Assembly: GCF_003336205.1 (NCBI RefSeq)
Contig: NZ_QPIE01000002.1
Span: forward strand, 248,001 to 312,000
DNA length: 64,000 bases
Direction of reading: 5' to 3'
Source: Chryseobacterium lacus
GTDB lineage: Bacteria; Bacteroidota; Bacteroidia; Flavobacteriales; Weeksellaceae
The position numbers were made by a program, and so were the translations under genes. The notes beneath the pieces were generated by a model, which was not told the origin of the DNA, made no database searches, and was given only the letters and a program-made list of their open reading frames with translations. Positions 7,253 through 15,301 of the stretch are shown here, in pieces (positions within the stretch are counted from its first letter, which is position 1; the number at the start of each line of letters is the position of its first letter).

Positions 7253-7846
7253 ATGACTAAAGAAGATAAAGTACTGGTAATACAAGAAATAAGAGACCTG
7301 TTACAAGACGCGAAAGTGGTATATGTGGCAGATCTTGAAGGCTTGAATGCTGCGAAGTCATCAGATTTCAGAAGACAGGCATTTAAAAACAATATCAAGG
7401 TAAAAGTAGTAAAAAACACACTTTTACAGAAAGCAATGGAACAGATGGACGTAGATTTCTCTGAAATGTTCGTCTCTTTCAAAGGAAACTCTGCCCTGAT
7501 GATCTCCGAAACAGCTAATGCTCCGGCAAAACTGATAAAAGATTTCAGAAAAAAAGAAGAAAAGCCAGCCCTAAAATCTGCCTATCTTCAGGAAACCATC
7601 TATGTAGGTGACGAAAATCTGGAAACTTTGGCCAACATCAAATCGAAAGATGAAATGCTTGGAGAAATCATCGGATTACTTCAGTCTCCAATTCAAAGAC
7701 TTGTTTCTGCTCTTCAGAACAGATCTGAAAGCGAAGAAGCAACTACAGAAGAAACGGCTCCGGCTGAAGAAACAAAAGCTGAGGAAACTCCAGCCGCAGA
7801 AGCTCCTGAAGCTGCTGCAGAAGGCGAAACCCCAGCTGCTGAATAA
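7253..7846 (+). CDS. rplJ: Ribosomal protein uL10 with acidic C-terminal tail
   Basis: The first about 157 residues are L10 (EIRDLLQDAKVVYVADLEGL, NTLLQKAM, IGLLQSPIQRLVSALQ). L10 anchors the L7/L12 dimers on the stalk base. About 40 further residues are almost entirely Glu, Ala, Pro and Thr, giving 197 residues against about 165 in E. coli. The tail is in the same reading frame with a normal stop and rplL follows, so it is not a frameshift. Such tails occur in other flavobacterial L10 proteins as far as I recall. Confidence 0.97.
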   Translation: MTKEDKVLVIQEIRDLLQDAKVVYVADLEGLNAAKSSDFRRQAFKNNIKVKVVKNTLLQKAMEQMDVDFSEMFVSFKGNSALMISETANAPAKLIKDFRKKEEKPALKSAYLQETIYVGDENLETLANIKSKDEMLGEIIGLLQSPIQRLVSALQNRSESEEATTEETAPAEETKAEETPAAEAPEAAAEGETPAAE

Positions 7847-7894
7847 TACACACTCAAAAAATCATAATCGTTCAACATTTAAAACATTATCACA

Positions 7895-8263
7895 ATGTCA
7901 GATTTAAAAAACTTAGCGGAAACGCTTGTAAACCTTACAGTAAAAGACGTAAATGAATTAGCTGCTATCCTTAAGGATGAGTACGGAATCGAACCTGCTG
8001 CTGCTGCAGTAGTAGTATCTGGCGGAGGTGCCGGAGAAGCTGTTGAAGAAAAAACAGAATTCGACGTAATCCTGAAAGCTGCCGGTGCTTCTAAACTTGC
8101 TGTAGTTAAATTGGTAAAAGATTTAACTGGCGCAGGACTTAAAGAAGCTAAAGATATGGTAGACAGCGCTCCTGCTCCAATCAAGCAAGGAATTTCCAAA
8201 GATGAAGCAGAAGCTCTCAAGAAGCAACTTGAAGAAGCTGGTGCTGAGGTAGAATTGAAATAA
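7895..8263 (+). CDS. rplL: Ribosomal protein bL12
   Basis: This 122-residue stalk protein has the N-terminal dimerisation part ([20 protein letters not shown]), an Ala/Gly hinge and the C-terminal domain that binds translation factors ([20 protein letters not shown]). It is last in the operon, 48 bases after rplJ, and is followed by a strong terminator. rpoB and rpoC, which usually come next, are missing here. Confidence 0.98.
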   Translation: MSDLKNLAETLVNLTVKDVNELAAILKDEYGIEPAAAAVVVSGGGAGEAVEEKTEFDVILKAAGASKLAVVKLVKDLTGAGLKEAKDMVDSAPAPIKQGISKDEAEALKKQLEEAGAEVELK

Positions 8264-8284
8264 TTCTGATCTTTTATACTATAT

Positions 8285-8312
8285 AAATCCGCTCCAACGA
8301 GCGGATTTTTTA
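8285..8312 (+). terminator. Terminator of the rplKAJL operon
   Basis: AAATCCGCTC (8285-8294) pairs with GAGCGGATTT (8299-8308) around a CAAC loop, followed by T. This strong intrinsic terminator ends the operon at rplL. Confidence 0.9.
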
Positions 8313-8349
8313 TTGTTATTTTCTGAATCTTTGGTTCCAAAATAAGCCA

Positions 8350-8357
8350 TAAATTTG
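8350..8357 (+). promoter_or_regulatory. dinB: -7 element of the dinB promoter
   Basis: TAAATTTG lies exactly four bases before the ATG at 8362 and one base before the ATG at 8359. A TTTG at 8330-8333 could be the -33 part, with a spacer of 16 bases. The distance suggests a leaderless transcript. Confidence 0.6.
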
Positions 8358-8361
8358 CATG

Positions 8362-9447
8362 ATGGATTTTCCGCAGCGCAAAATTATACATGTTGATATG
8401 GATGCATTTTATGCGTCAGTAGAACAGCACGACCATCCCGAACTTCGCGGAAAGCCCGTTTGTGTAGGCGGCGGAAAATACGGCGTGGTAGCTGCAGCCA
8501 GCTATGAAGCCAGAAAATTCGGGATTCGTTCTGCAATGCCGGGAAAACTGGCTTTGGAAAAATGTCCGGAATTGATTGTGATAAAACCGCGCTTTCAACG
8601 GTATAAAGAAATTTCGCAACAAATTCGCCAGATTTTCCATGAATATACTGATCTGGTGGAACCGCTCTCTTTGGACGAAGCTTATCTGGACGTTACCGAA
8701 AATAAAAAGGGAATCGAATCGGCAAATCAAATTGCAAGGGAAATCAGAGAAACGATTTTCGAGGAAACCGGGCTTACGGCTTCCGCAGGAATTTCCGTTA
8801 ATAAATTTTTGGCTAAAGTCGCCTCGGATTATAACAAGCCGAACGGCCAGAAAACCATTCATCCCATCCAAATATTGGAATTTATGGAAGAACTTCCCAT
8901 CGAAAAGTTCTATGGAATCGGGAAAGTTACAGCCAACAAAATGCATCAAATGCACATCTTCAAAGGGTCAGACCTGAAGAAAAAATCTCTGGAAGAACTG
9001 GTCCGAATTTTTGGAAAGTCAGGAAATTATTATTATCACGTGGTTCGCGGAATTCACCGGAGCGAAGTGAAACCACACCGCATTCAGAAAAGTGTAGGTG
9101 TAGAAGAAACCTATTGGGAAAATCTTCTGGACGAAGAATCGGTTTTCAAACAGTTAAAACTTATCAGTGAAGATTTAGAAGAAAGGCTGCGCCGAAAAGA
9201 AATCCGCGGCAAATCGCTTACCCTGAAAATAAAATACCGGGATTTTTCTGTTTATACCCGAAGTAAAACTCAGGAAATGTACTATGAAAACTTGGAAGAT
9301 TTTTACAAAACTGCTAAAAAACTCTGGGAACTGCGGCCTTTTGATAAACCTGTACGCTTGCTTGGATTGTCGCTTTCCAATCTCAATACACAGGAAAAAA
9401 AACAGGTTTCGGTACAACTGAAAATTCCTTTTCCGGAATTGGATTAG
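8362..9447 (+). CDS. dinB: DNA polymerase IV, DinB type
   Basis: This Y-family translesion polymerase has about 361 residues. Motifs include IIHVDMDAFYASVEQ with the first catalytic aspartates, SLDEAYLDVT with the second acidic pair (near residues 105-106), and a helix-hairpin-helix (FYGIGKVTANKM). The little-finger domain follows. Length fits DinB (about 350). Two ATGs overlap in tandem at 8359 and 8362. The second is chosen because the -7 element ends four bases before it, the same distance seen at three other genes here. The gene sits where rpoB is expected, after a terminator, and is probably monocistronic. Confidence 0.95.
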   Translation: MDFPQRKIIHVDMDAFYASVEQHDHPELRGKPVCVGGGKYGVVAAASYEARKFGIRSAMPGKLALEKCPELIVIKPRFQRYKEISQQIRQIFHEYTDLVEPLSLDEAYLDVTENKKGIESANQIAREIRETIFEETGLTASAGISVNKFLAKVASDYNKPNGQKTIHPIQILEFMEELPIEKFYGIGKVTANKMHQMHIFKGSDLKKKSLEELVRIFGKSGNYYYHVVRGIHRSEVKPHRIQKSVGVEETYWENLLDEESVFKQLKLISEDLEERLRRKEIRGKSLTLKIKYRDFSVYTRSKTQEMYYENLEDFYKTAKKLWELRPFDKPVRLLGLSLSNLNTQEKKQVSVQLKIPFPELD

Positions 9448-9538
9448 TTTTAAATGATTTTGTCCTATTTTAATCTCAGTATATTTCTCAATCTATTGTC
9501 CTTGTTTCCTTATCTTTGATTAAATTTCAAAAAAATAC

Positions 9539-9955
9539 ATGAGAATATTAATAGTAAACGGCCCTAATCTGAACCTGCTGGGAACTCGCGAACCGGAAAT
9601 TTACGGAACAGTGAGCATGCAGGAATTTCTGGATCGGCTAAGAGATAATTTTCCTGAAAATGATATTGCTTTTTTCCAGTCTAACCATGAAGGTGAAATT
9701 ATAGATCATTTGCAGGACAGTAGTTTTGATGCTTTAATTATCAATCCCGGAGCTTTTTCGCATTATTCTTATGCGATTGCCGACTGTTTGAAAAACATTC
9801 AAAAACCCAAAATTGAAGTTCATATTTCTAACATTTACCAACGGGAAGAATTTCGCCAGAAATCTGTCACAGCCAGGTACACCGATGCTGTGCTTTCGGG
9901 CTTTGGTTTGAATGGATACCGGCTCGCAATACTAAGTTTACTGAATCAACAATAA
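9539..9955 (+). CDS. aroQ: 3-dehydroquinate dehydratase, type II
   Basis: This 138-residue enzyme makes 3-dehydroshikimate in the shikimate pathway. The type II signature NGPNLNLLGTREPEIYG is at residues 7-23, with the flexible-lid arginine and tyrosine. QSNHEGEIIDHLQ and the NPGAFSHYS and VHISNI motifs follow. Length is slightly shorter than the usual about 150 but all active-site segments are present. TATCTTTG at 9511-9518 may be its -7 element. It is a single gene ending at a shared terminator. Confidence 0.97.
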   Translation: MRILIVNGPNLNLLGTREPEIYGTVSMQEFLDRLRDNFPENDIAFFQSNHEGEIIDHLQDSSFDALIINPGAFSHYSYAIADCLKNIQKPKIEVHISNIYQREEFRQKSVTARYTDAVLSGFGLNGYRLAILSLLNQQ

Positions 9956-9972
9956 TTCATTTTTAGAATCAA

Positions 9973-10004
9973 AAAATCCTCAAACTTCAATGCTTGAGGA
10001 TTTT
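9973..10004. terminator. Bidirectional terminator between aroQ and pckA
   Basis: AAAATCCTCAA (9973-9983) and TTGAGGATTTT (9994-10004) form an 11-bp perfect stem. The outer arms give T-runs in both directions, so it can end the converging aroQ and pckA transcripts. Confidence 0.85.
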
Positions 10005-10025
10005 ATTTAAGTTTAAAATAGGCTA

Positions 10026-11630
10026 TTATAACTGAGGCCCTGCTGCGATCAGTTTTTTGGCTTCTTCGTTATCGCAATATTGCTCAAAATTCTTGATATA
10101 CCTTCCGGCCAAATCTTTTGCTTTGGTCTCCCATTCAGCAACATCCGAATAAGTTTCTCTCGGATCCAGAATTCCTTCAGATACTTTTGGAAGTGAAGTA
10201 GGAATTTCAAGATTCATGATAGGAATTACCGTTTTAGGTGCATTTTCAATAGATCCGTCGATGATGGCATCAATAATGGCACGGGTATCTTTCAATGAAA
10301 TTCTTTTGCCAGTTCCATTCCAACCGGTGTTTACCAGATAAGCTTTGGCTCCATGTTCTTTCATTTTCCCGATCAGTGTTTTCGAATACATCGTGGGATG
10401 CAATGTAAGAAACGCCTCACCGAATGCAGGTGAAAATGAAGGTTGTGGTTCCGTAATTCCTCTTTCAGTTCCCGCCAGTTTGGAGGTATAGCCGCAAAGG
10501 AAATGGTACTGTGCCTGATCTTCATTCAAAACAGAAACCGGAGGCAAAACTCCGAAAGCATCAGCTGAAAGATAAACGATCTTTTTGGCGTGACCCGCTT
10601 TTGATGGAAGTACAATTTTATTAATGTGATAAATAGGATAAGAAACCCTAGTGTTTTCGGTGATGGAATTGTCCGTATAATCTATTTCTCCATTTTCTTT
10701 TACCACCACATTTTCGAGAAGTGCATCTCTTTTAATGGCTCTAAAAATATCCGGTTCTTTTTCCTCTGATAAGTCAATAACTTTTGCGTAACAACCACCT
10801 TCATAGTTGAACACACCATTATCATCCCATCCATGCTCATCATCTCCGATTAAATAACGTTTCGGGTCTGCAGAAAGTGTAGTTTTCCCGGTTCCGGAAA
10901 GTCCGAAGAACAGTGCAACATCGCCGTCCTCGCCAACGTTGGCAGAACAATGCATAGAAGCCATTCCTTTCAGCGGAAGGTAATAATTCATGATGGCGAA
11001 CATTCCTTTCTTCATTTCTCCGCCATACCAAGTTCCGCCGATAATCTGCATTTTTTCAGTAAGATCAAACATGATGAAGTTTTCAGAATTCAATCCTTGT
11101 TCTTCCCAGTTTTTGTTGGTTGTTTTGGAACCATTGATTACTGTAAAATCCGGAGTTCCGAAATTTTCCAGTTCATAATGAGATGGACGAATAAACATAT
11201 TGGTCACAAAATGAGCCTGCCACGCAACTTCCATAATGAAACGGACTTTAAGTCTCGTATCCGGATTGGTACCGCAAAAAGCATCTACTACATAAAGTTT
11301 CTCTGCTTTAGAAAGCTGATCGAGAACCTGCTGTTTACAATCTGTAAAAATTTCAGGCGTTGTCGGCAAATTCACTTTTCCATCCCAATTGATGGTTTCT
11401 TTGGTAACATCATCTAAAACGATATATCTATCCTTAGGCGAACGTCCTGTAAAGATGCCTGTTTCCACTGCGATAGCACCAGAATCTGTAAGAATACCTT
11501 TTTCAAAACCTTCATTAGTTTCTGCTACTTCATCCTGGTATAATTGCTCAAAACTTGGGTTGTACACCACTTCATGGTCACCATTAATTCCCATGTTTTT
11601 CAGATCCTGGATAATCTTGAAATTTCTCAT
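10026..11630 (-). CDS. pckA: Phosphoenolpyruvate carboxykinase (ATP)
   Basis: This 534-residue enzyme converts oxaloacetate and ATP to phosphoenolpyruvate and CO2, the entry step of gluconeogenesis. The substrate loop [11 protein letters not shown] (about 61-71), the kinase loop [13 protein letters not shown] (243-255) and the metal-binding GDDEHGW (262-268) are intact. Length is normal for the ATP type. It is transcribed alone. TAAATTTG on the minus strand (11666-11673) lies 35 bases before the start and is a likely -7 element. Confidence 0.98.
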   Translation of the reverse strand: MRNFKIIQDLKNMGINGDHEVVYNPSFEQLYQDEVAETNEGFEKGILTDSGAIAVETGIFTGRSPKDRYIVLDDVTKETINWDGKVNLPTTPEIFTDCKQQVLDQLSKAEKLYVVDAFCGTNPDTRLKVRFIMEVAWQAHFVTNMFIRPSHYELENFGTPDFTVINGSKTTNKNWEEQGLNSENFIMFDLTEKMQIIGGTWYGGEMKKGMFAIMNYYLPLKGMASMHCSANVGEDGDVALFFGLSGTGKTTLSADPKRYLIGDDEHGWDDNGVFNYEGGCYAKVIDLSEEKEPDIFRAIKRDALLENVVVKENGEIDYTDNSITENTRVSYPIYHINKIVLPSKAGHAKKIVYLSADAFGVLPPVSVLNEDQAQYHFLCGYTSKLAGTERGITEPQPSFSPAFGEAFLTLHPTMYSKTLIGKMKEHGAKAYLVNTGWNGTGKRISLKDTRAIIDAIIDGSIENAPKTVIPIMNLEIPTSLPKVSEGILDPRETYSDVAEWETKAKDLAGRYIKNFEQYCDNEEAKKLIAAGPQL

Positions 11631-11665
11631 ATTTGAAAGGGTTTATTTTTTAGTTTGAAGATTTC

Positions 11666-11673
11666 CAAATTTA
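11666..11673 (-). promoter_or_regulatory. pckA: -7 element of the pckA promoter
   Basis: TAAATTTG on the minus strand matches TAnnTTTG. I see no good -33 partner. Confidence 0.45.
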
Positions 11674-11750
11674 AATAAAAAAATGGCATTTTACTGAGAA
11701 AAGCATACTGATTTAAATCAGGATAAAAACCCAACTGAATGAACTGATTG

Positions 11751-12653
11751 TCAGAGTACTAAATCCCGCCATTCGAAAATGCGGGTAAAATTTCTATCTG
11801 AAAAATATTTTTTGTAATCCCCGAATTTGGAAGCCAATACAAAATCTCCGCCCCAAGCTCCCAGACTTTTTATGAATCCTCCGTATTGTGGGAAATATTT
11901 TTCTTTGGCTGTTTCTATTCCTAAAAAAGAAGAAATCAACAATTCGTGACGATTCATGTAGAGTGTAAGTTCATCTATGGTTTTTGCCAAGAAAACAGCT
12001 TTGGTAATTTCAGAAAGTTCATGAATAAGTTCGTTATTCCTCGGTTTGGAACGGTACAACGCAATCCCGTCCCTGCTGTCCTGTTTTTGGTTAAGATGAA
12101 TAAAAATAAGTTCATTCTTAAAACCGGGATCAAATTCAATCCTCATAATTTTATTTTCCGGCAAAGTCTGATACAAAATCGGGGATTTTTCTTGTGCTAC
12201 TGCGATATCGTATCCGCTGCCTCCCAAAGCCAATCCATTAAGTAGAAATGGATCAATTTCTGCCCATTCTGCAAGATTATTCATTAATGTAGAACTGCTT
12301 CCCAAGCCAAAATCGGGAGGAAACTGAAGATTGGTTTTCAAAAAATAAGAATTTTCTTTATGAAATCTTATATTAGAAAGATCCTGAACATGTTGAAGGA
12401 CACTTACCACAAATTTGGCAGGAGTTTCCATATTGGTATCCAGAATCGTCCAGTTTCTGTAATTTATTTTGATGCTGAGCCACAATTTTTCCTGATGGTA
12501 GGCTTGCCAAATGATCTCAGAATTGCGATCGTGAATTTCTTCAAAAAAAAACTCTTGTCCTGGCTTTGTAGGTATAGCCAAGGCAAGAGCTCCGTCTAAA
12601 ACGAAATATTCTGAAGTTAGTAATAATTTTCCGGGTGAAAAAATGCGGCCCAC
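11751..12653 (-). CDS. GYDIA-family GHMP kinase
   Basis: This 300-residue protein belongs to the GHMP small-molecule kinase superfamily. It has FSPGKLLLTSEYFVLDGALALAIP at the start, the phosphate loop GLGSSS at 116-121, and GYDIA at 147-151, the motif that gives this Bacteroidota subfamily its name. Relatives include mevalonate and phosphomevalonate kinases, so a role in the mevalonate route to isoprenoids is plausible, but the substrate is not shown by sequence. It lies 11 bases after fabD and is probably in one operon with it. Confidence 0.85.
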   Translation of the reverse strand: MGRIFSPGKLLLTSEYFVLDGALALAIPTKPGQEFFFEEIHDRNSEIIWQAYHQEKLWLSIKINYRNWTILDTNMETPAKFVVSVLQHVQDLSNIRFHKENSYFLKTNLQFPPDFGLGSSSTLMNNLAEWAEIDPFLLNGLALGGSGYDIAVAQEKSPILYQTLPENKIMRIEFDPGFKNELIFIHLNQKQDSRDGIALYRSKPRNNELIHELSEITKAVFLAKTIDELTLYMNRHELLISSFLGIETAKEKYFPQYGGFIKSLGAWGGDFVLASKFGDYKKYFSDRNFTRIFEWRDLVL

Positions 12654-12664
12654 TTTCTCTGTTT

Positions 12665-13531
12665 TTACGATACCGCTACTTCGGCATTAATTTTTCTGAT
12701 CAGGCCCTGAAGCGTTTTTCCTGGTCCAACTTCTACGAATTGTGTCGCTCCGTTTTTAATCATATTTTGTACACTTTGTGTCCATTTCACAGGGCCGGTG
12801 AGTTGTGCCATCAGATTTTGTTTAATCTCTTCAGGATCAGTAACCGCAGTTGTAGTAATGTTTTGGTACACCGGAATCATTGCTTTCCGGAATTTCGTTT
12901 CTTCGATAGCGTTGGATAAACGATCCTGAGCCGGCTGCATTAAAGGTGAATGGAATGCGCCGTTAACGGGTAATATTAACGCTCTTTTAGCTCCTGCTTC
13001 TTTCAACAATTGACAGGCTTTTTCTACTGCTGAAGTTTCTCCGGAAATTACCAGTTGTCCGGGACAATTATAATTCGCAGGAACTACAATCCCTTCTACA
13101 GATTCGCAAATTTCCTCTACTTTATGATCTTCCAGCCCCAAAATAGCGGCCATTGAACTTGGATTGGAATTGCACGCTTCTTGCATTGCCTTCGCTCTTT
13201 CGGAGACCAATTTCAGGCCATCTTCAAATGAAAGAACTCCGTTGGCTACCAGAGCAGAGAATTCACCTAAGGAATGTCCCGCTACCATTTCTGCGCCAAT
13301 AGTATTGGTTGCTTTCAGTTCAGCTAAAGAATGTATGAATATAGAAGGTTGAGTAATTTCAGTTTTCTTCAGATCTTCTTCTGTTCCGCTAAACATAACG
13401 GACAAAATATCGAAACCAAGGATATCATTGGCAGATTCCATGAGATCTTTAATGTCTTTCCGGGAATCATAGAGTTCTTTTCCCATCCCGACAAACTGAG
13501 ATCCCTGCCCAGGAAATACAAGTGCTTTCAT
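12665..13531 (-). CDS. fabD: Malonyl-CoA:ACP transacylase
   Basis: This 288-residue enzyme loads malonyl groups onto acyl carrier protein for fatty acid synthesis. FPGQGSQFVGMG is at the start, the nucleophile S87 lies in GHSLGE (85-90), R112 is in SERAKAM and the catalytic H194 is in GAFHSP. Length is slightly under the usual about 310. It heads a two-gene unit with the GHMP kinase. A minus-strand -7 element lies 21 bases before the start. Confidence 0.97.
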   Translation of the reverse strand: MKALVFPGQGSQFVGMGKELYDSRKDIKDLMESANDILGFDILSVMFSGTEEDLKKTEITQPSIFIHSLAELKATNTIGAEMVAGHSLGEFSALVANGVLSFEDGLKLVSERAKAMQEACNSNPSSMAAILGLEDHKVEEICESVEGIVVPANYNCPGQLVISGETSAVEKACQLLKEAGAKRALILPVNGAFHSPLMQPAQDRLSNAIEETKFRKAMIPVYQNITTTAVTDPEEIKQNLMAQLTGPVKWTQSVQNMIKNGATQFVEVGPGKTLQGLIRKINAEVAVS

Positions 13532-13552
13532 TAGTTTTATTTAAATTGACAG

Positions 13553-13560
13553 CAAATTTA
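13553..13560 (-). promoter_or_regulatory. fabD: -7 element of the fabD promoter
   Basis: TAAATTTG on the minus strand lies 21 bases upstream of fabD, in the 79-base gap after the LysM gene. No clear -33 partner is seen. Confidence 0.5.
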
Positions 13561-13610
13561 AGCAAAAAATATTTCCTGAAACATGACGGCGGTCATCAAC
13601 AGAAATAAGA

Positions 13611-15263
13611 CTAACGAAGGAGACGGACTATTCGGTACCCGGTATTGACGTATGCTCCGTTTCTTTGAATTCTGGAAAATTCAAATTTTGTGGCCAACTG
13701 AGTCTGTGGTTTGCTAATCTGTTTGAAGATTTCTCCCTTTGTATTTTCGCGCATCAGCATATCATTCACCACATCAAACCCGATAACTGCGTATTTAGAA
13801 GGTGTTTTACAATATTTGTCTTTGTATTCAGCTAAAATTTCATTCTCAAAACGGCCCTCAGTGTTTATTTTTCTGTCCATCAAATACACCAAACTGGTTG
13901 CACTGAGTTCATCTATATTTTTTTCGAAAGCCGGCACATAATACATGCTGAATGCTTTGATTCCCTGAACTTCCTGAGACAAGGTGATCATTTTATTCGC
14001 AAATACTTCGCCAACACTGTCATTATTATTGGCCAAAACTGCGATTACTGGTGCTTTCTGCCCTGTCATCATGTTGGTATCCGCCTGAATTTCGTTGGCT
14101 GAATTTACGATGATGATTTGAGGCGTTTTAAGAGTTTTCATCAAACCTGATCTGATATAATTAGCTTTGGACTTATCAGAATCAGCTACAATATAAATTC
14201 TTTGATCCGAGTATACCGCTTTTACTTCGTCCATAATGCGGTCTGCATACACCTGATCATTGGTTTCCATGATGATCAGATTGCTGAATCCATACAAATC
14301 TTCTGAATTGGCAAACGGCGCAACAATGGGAATTTTAGATGTTTTCACGTAATCCAAAACTTCCAGAACGCTGGATTTAAAAAACGGACCGATGATAAGA
14401 TCGGTATTGTCCTTATTGATTTGGGTAAGTGAGTTTTTGAAGGTGGCTTCATTTCCGGCATCAATGATTTTCACATTCAGTTTTTGTCCTTTTTTTGCAT
14501 TTCGTTCTATGGCAAGCTTGGCTCCAGAAAGGAAATCAAGAGAAACGTTACGGTATTTGCTATCATTGGAATCATAACCGAATGGCAACATGATGGCAAC
14601 ATTCAGTTCGTCTCCGGATTTTTTAACATACGCAGGATCTGCTTTTCGGATTTTAAGTGTAATACCTGGTTTCAGTCCGGAGGATAAGGCAGGATTCAGT
14701 TGGATCAGTTCATCCAGCGCAATTCCAAATTTATTGACAATTCCAAAAGTGGTATCGCCACTCTGAACAGTATAAGTCACGAAATCATCTGAGGAAACAC
14801 CGGTTGTAGTGTAAGTATTGGATGAAACAGGAATATTAGCTTGTGATTTGGGTGAAGTAACTTCTTCCAAAAGTTCGCCGTTTCCGTATTTTTTAATATT
14901 TTCCAGAGGAAGAATAATCCGCGAACCTGCTTTCATCTGGTTGTTAAGATCAGGATTCAGTGCTTTAAGATCAGTTTCTGAAATACGATATTGTTTTGAA
15001 ATACCATAAATGGTTTCCTTTGGTTTCAGGATAATATAACCCAGCTGTTTTGAACTGCCCTTTCCGTCAAGGCGAAGCACCTCTCCAATTTTAATATTTC
15101 CATCTTTGGATTCGGGGTTCAGACGCAAGAGATCGTCCACAGAAATATTGTATTTTCTGGAAATACCAAACAAAGTATCCCCTTTTTCTACGGTGTGAGT
15201 TTTTTGGGCAAACAGGCTTACAAAAAAAAGCAATCCTGAAAATATGAATAATTTCTTTATCAT
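13611..15263 (-). CDS. Exported LysM protein with periplasmic-binding-like domain
   Basis: This 550-residue protein has a signal peptide (MIKKLFIFSGLLFFVSLFAQ) and three LysM domains at about 22-65, 75-119 and 162-205, each with the GDT/KET...GIxxxY...LxxLNP pattern. From about residue 220 to the end a type I periplasmic-binding-like domain follows (NVAIMLPFGY, DLIIGPFFKSSVLEVLDYVKTS). LysM domains bind peptidoglycan; the second part resembles ABC-transporter receptor proteins and LpoA-like folds. A role in sensing or organising the cell wall is inference. It lies 38 bases after bshC in the same operon. Confidence 0.85.
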   Translation of the reverse strand: MIKKLFIFSGLLFFVSLFAQKTHTVEKGDTLFGISRKYNISVDDLLRLNPESKDGNIKIGEVLRLDGKGSSKQLGYIILKPKETIYGISKQYRISETDLKALNPDLNNQMKAGSRIILPLENIKKYGNGELLEEVTSPKSQANIPVSSNTYTTTGVSSDDFVTYTVQSGDTTFGIVNKFGIALDELIQLNPALSSGLKPGITLKIRKADPAYVKKSGDELNVAIMLPFGYDSNDSKYRNVSLDFLSGAKLAIERNAKKGQKLNVKIIDAGNEATFKNSLTQINKDNTDLIIGPFFKSSVLEVLDYVKTSKIPIVAPFANSEDLYGFSNLIIMETNDQVYADRIMDEVKAVYSDQRIYIVADSDKSKANYIRSGLMKTLKTPQIIIVNSANEIQADTNMMTGQKAPVIAVLANNNDSVGEVFANKMITLSQEVQGIKAFSMYYVPAFEKNIDELSATSLVYLMDRKINTEGRFENEILAEYKDKYCKTPSKYAVIGFDVVNDMLMRENTKGEIFKQISKPQTQLATKFEFSRIQRNGAYVNTGYRIVRLLR

Positions 15264-15301
15264 GTACAGTATAGAATATTTGCAAAATTACCTTTTTCAA
15301 C

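Noticed and set aside
7608-7907. Lys/Leu-rich reading frame overlapping the end of rplJ
   Set aside because: It is a frame shadow of the repetitive L10 tail and has no start context of its own.
8416-8955. Long minus-strand reading frame opposite dinB
   Set aside because: Shadow of the coding strand; no promoter and no protein features.
10950-11417. Reading frame of 155 codons opposite pckA
   Set aside because: Antisense shadow of a clear pckA coding region.
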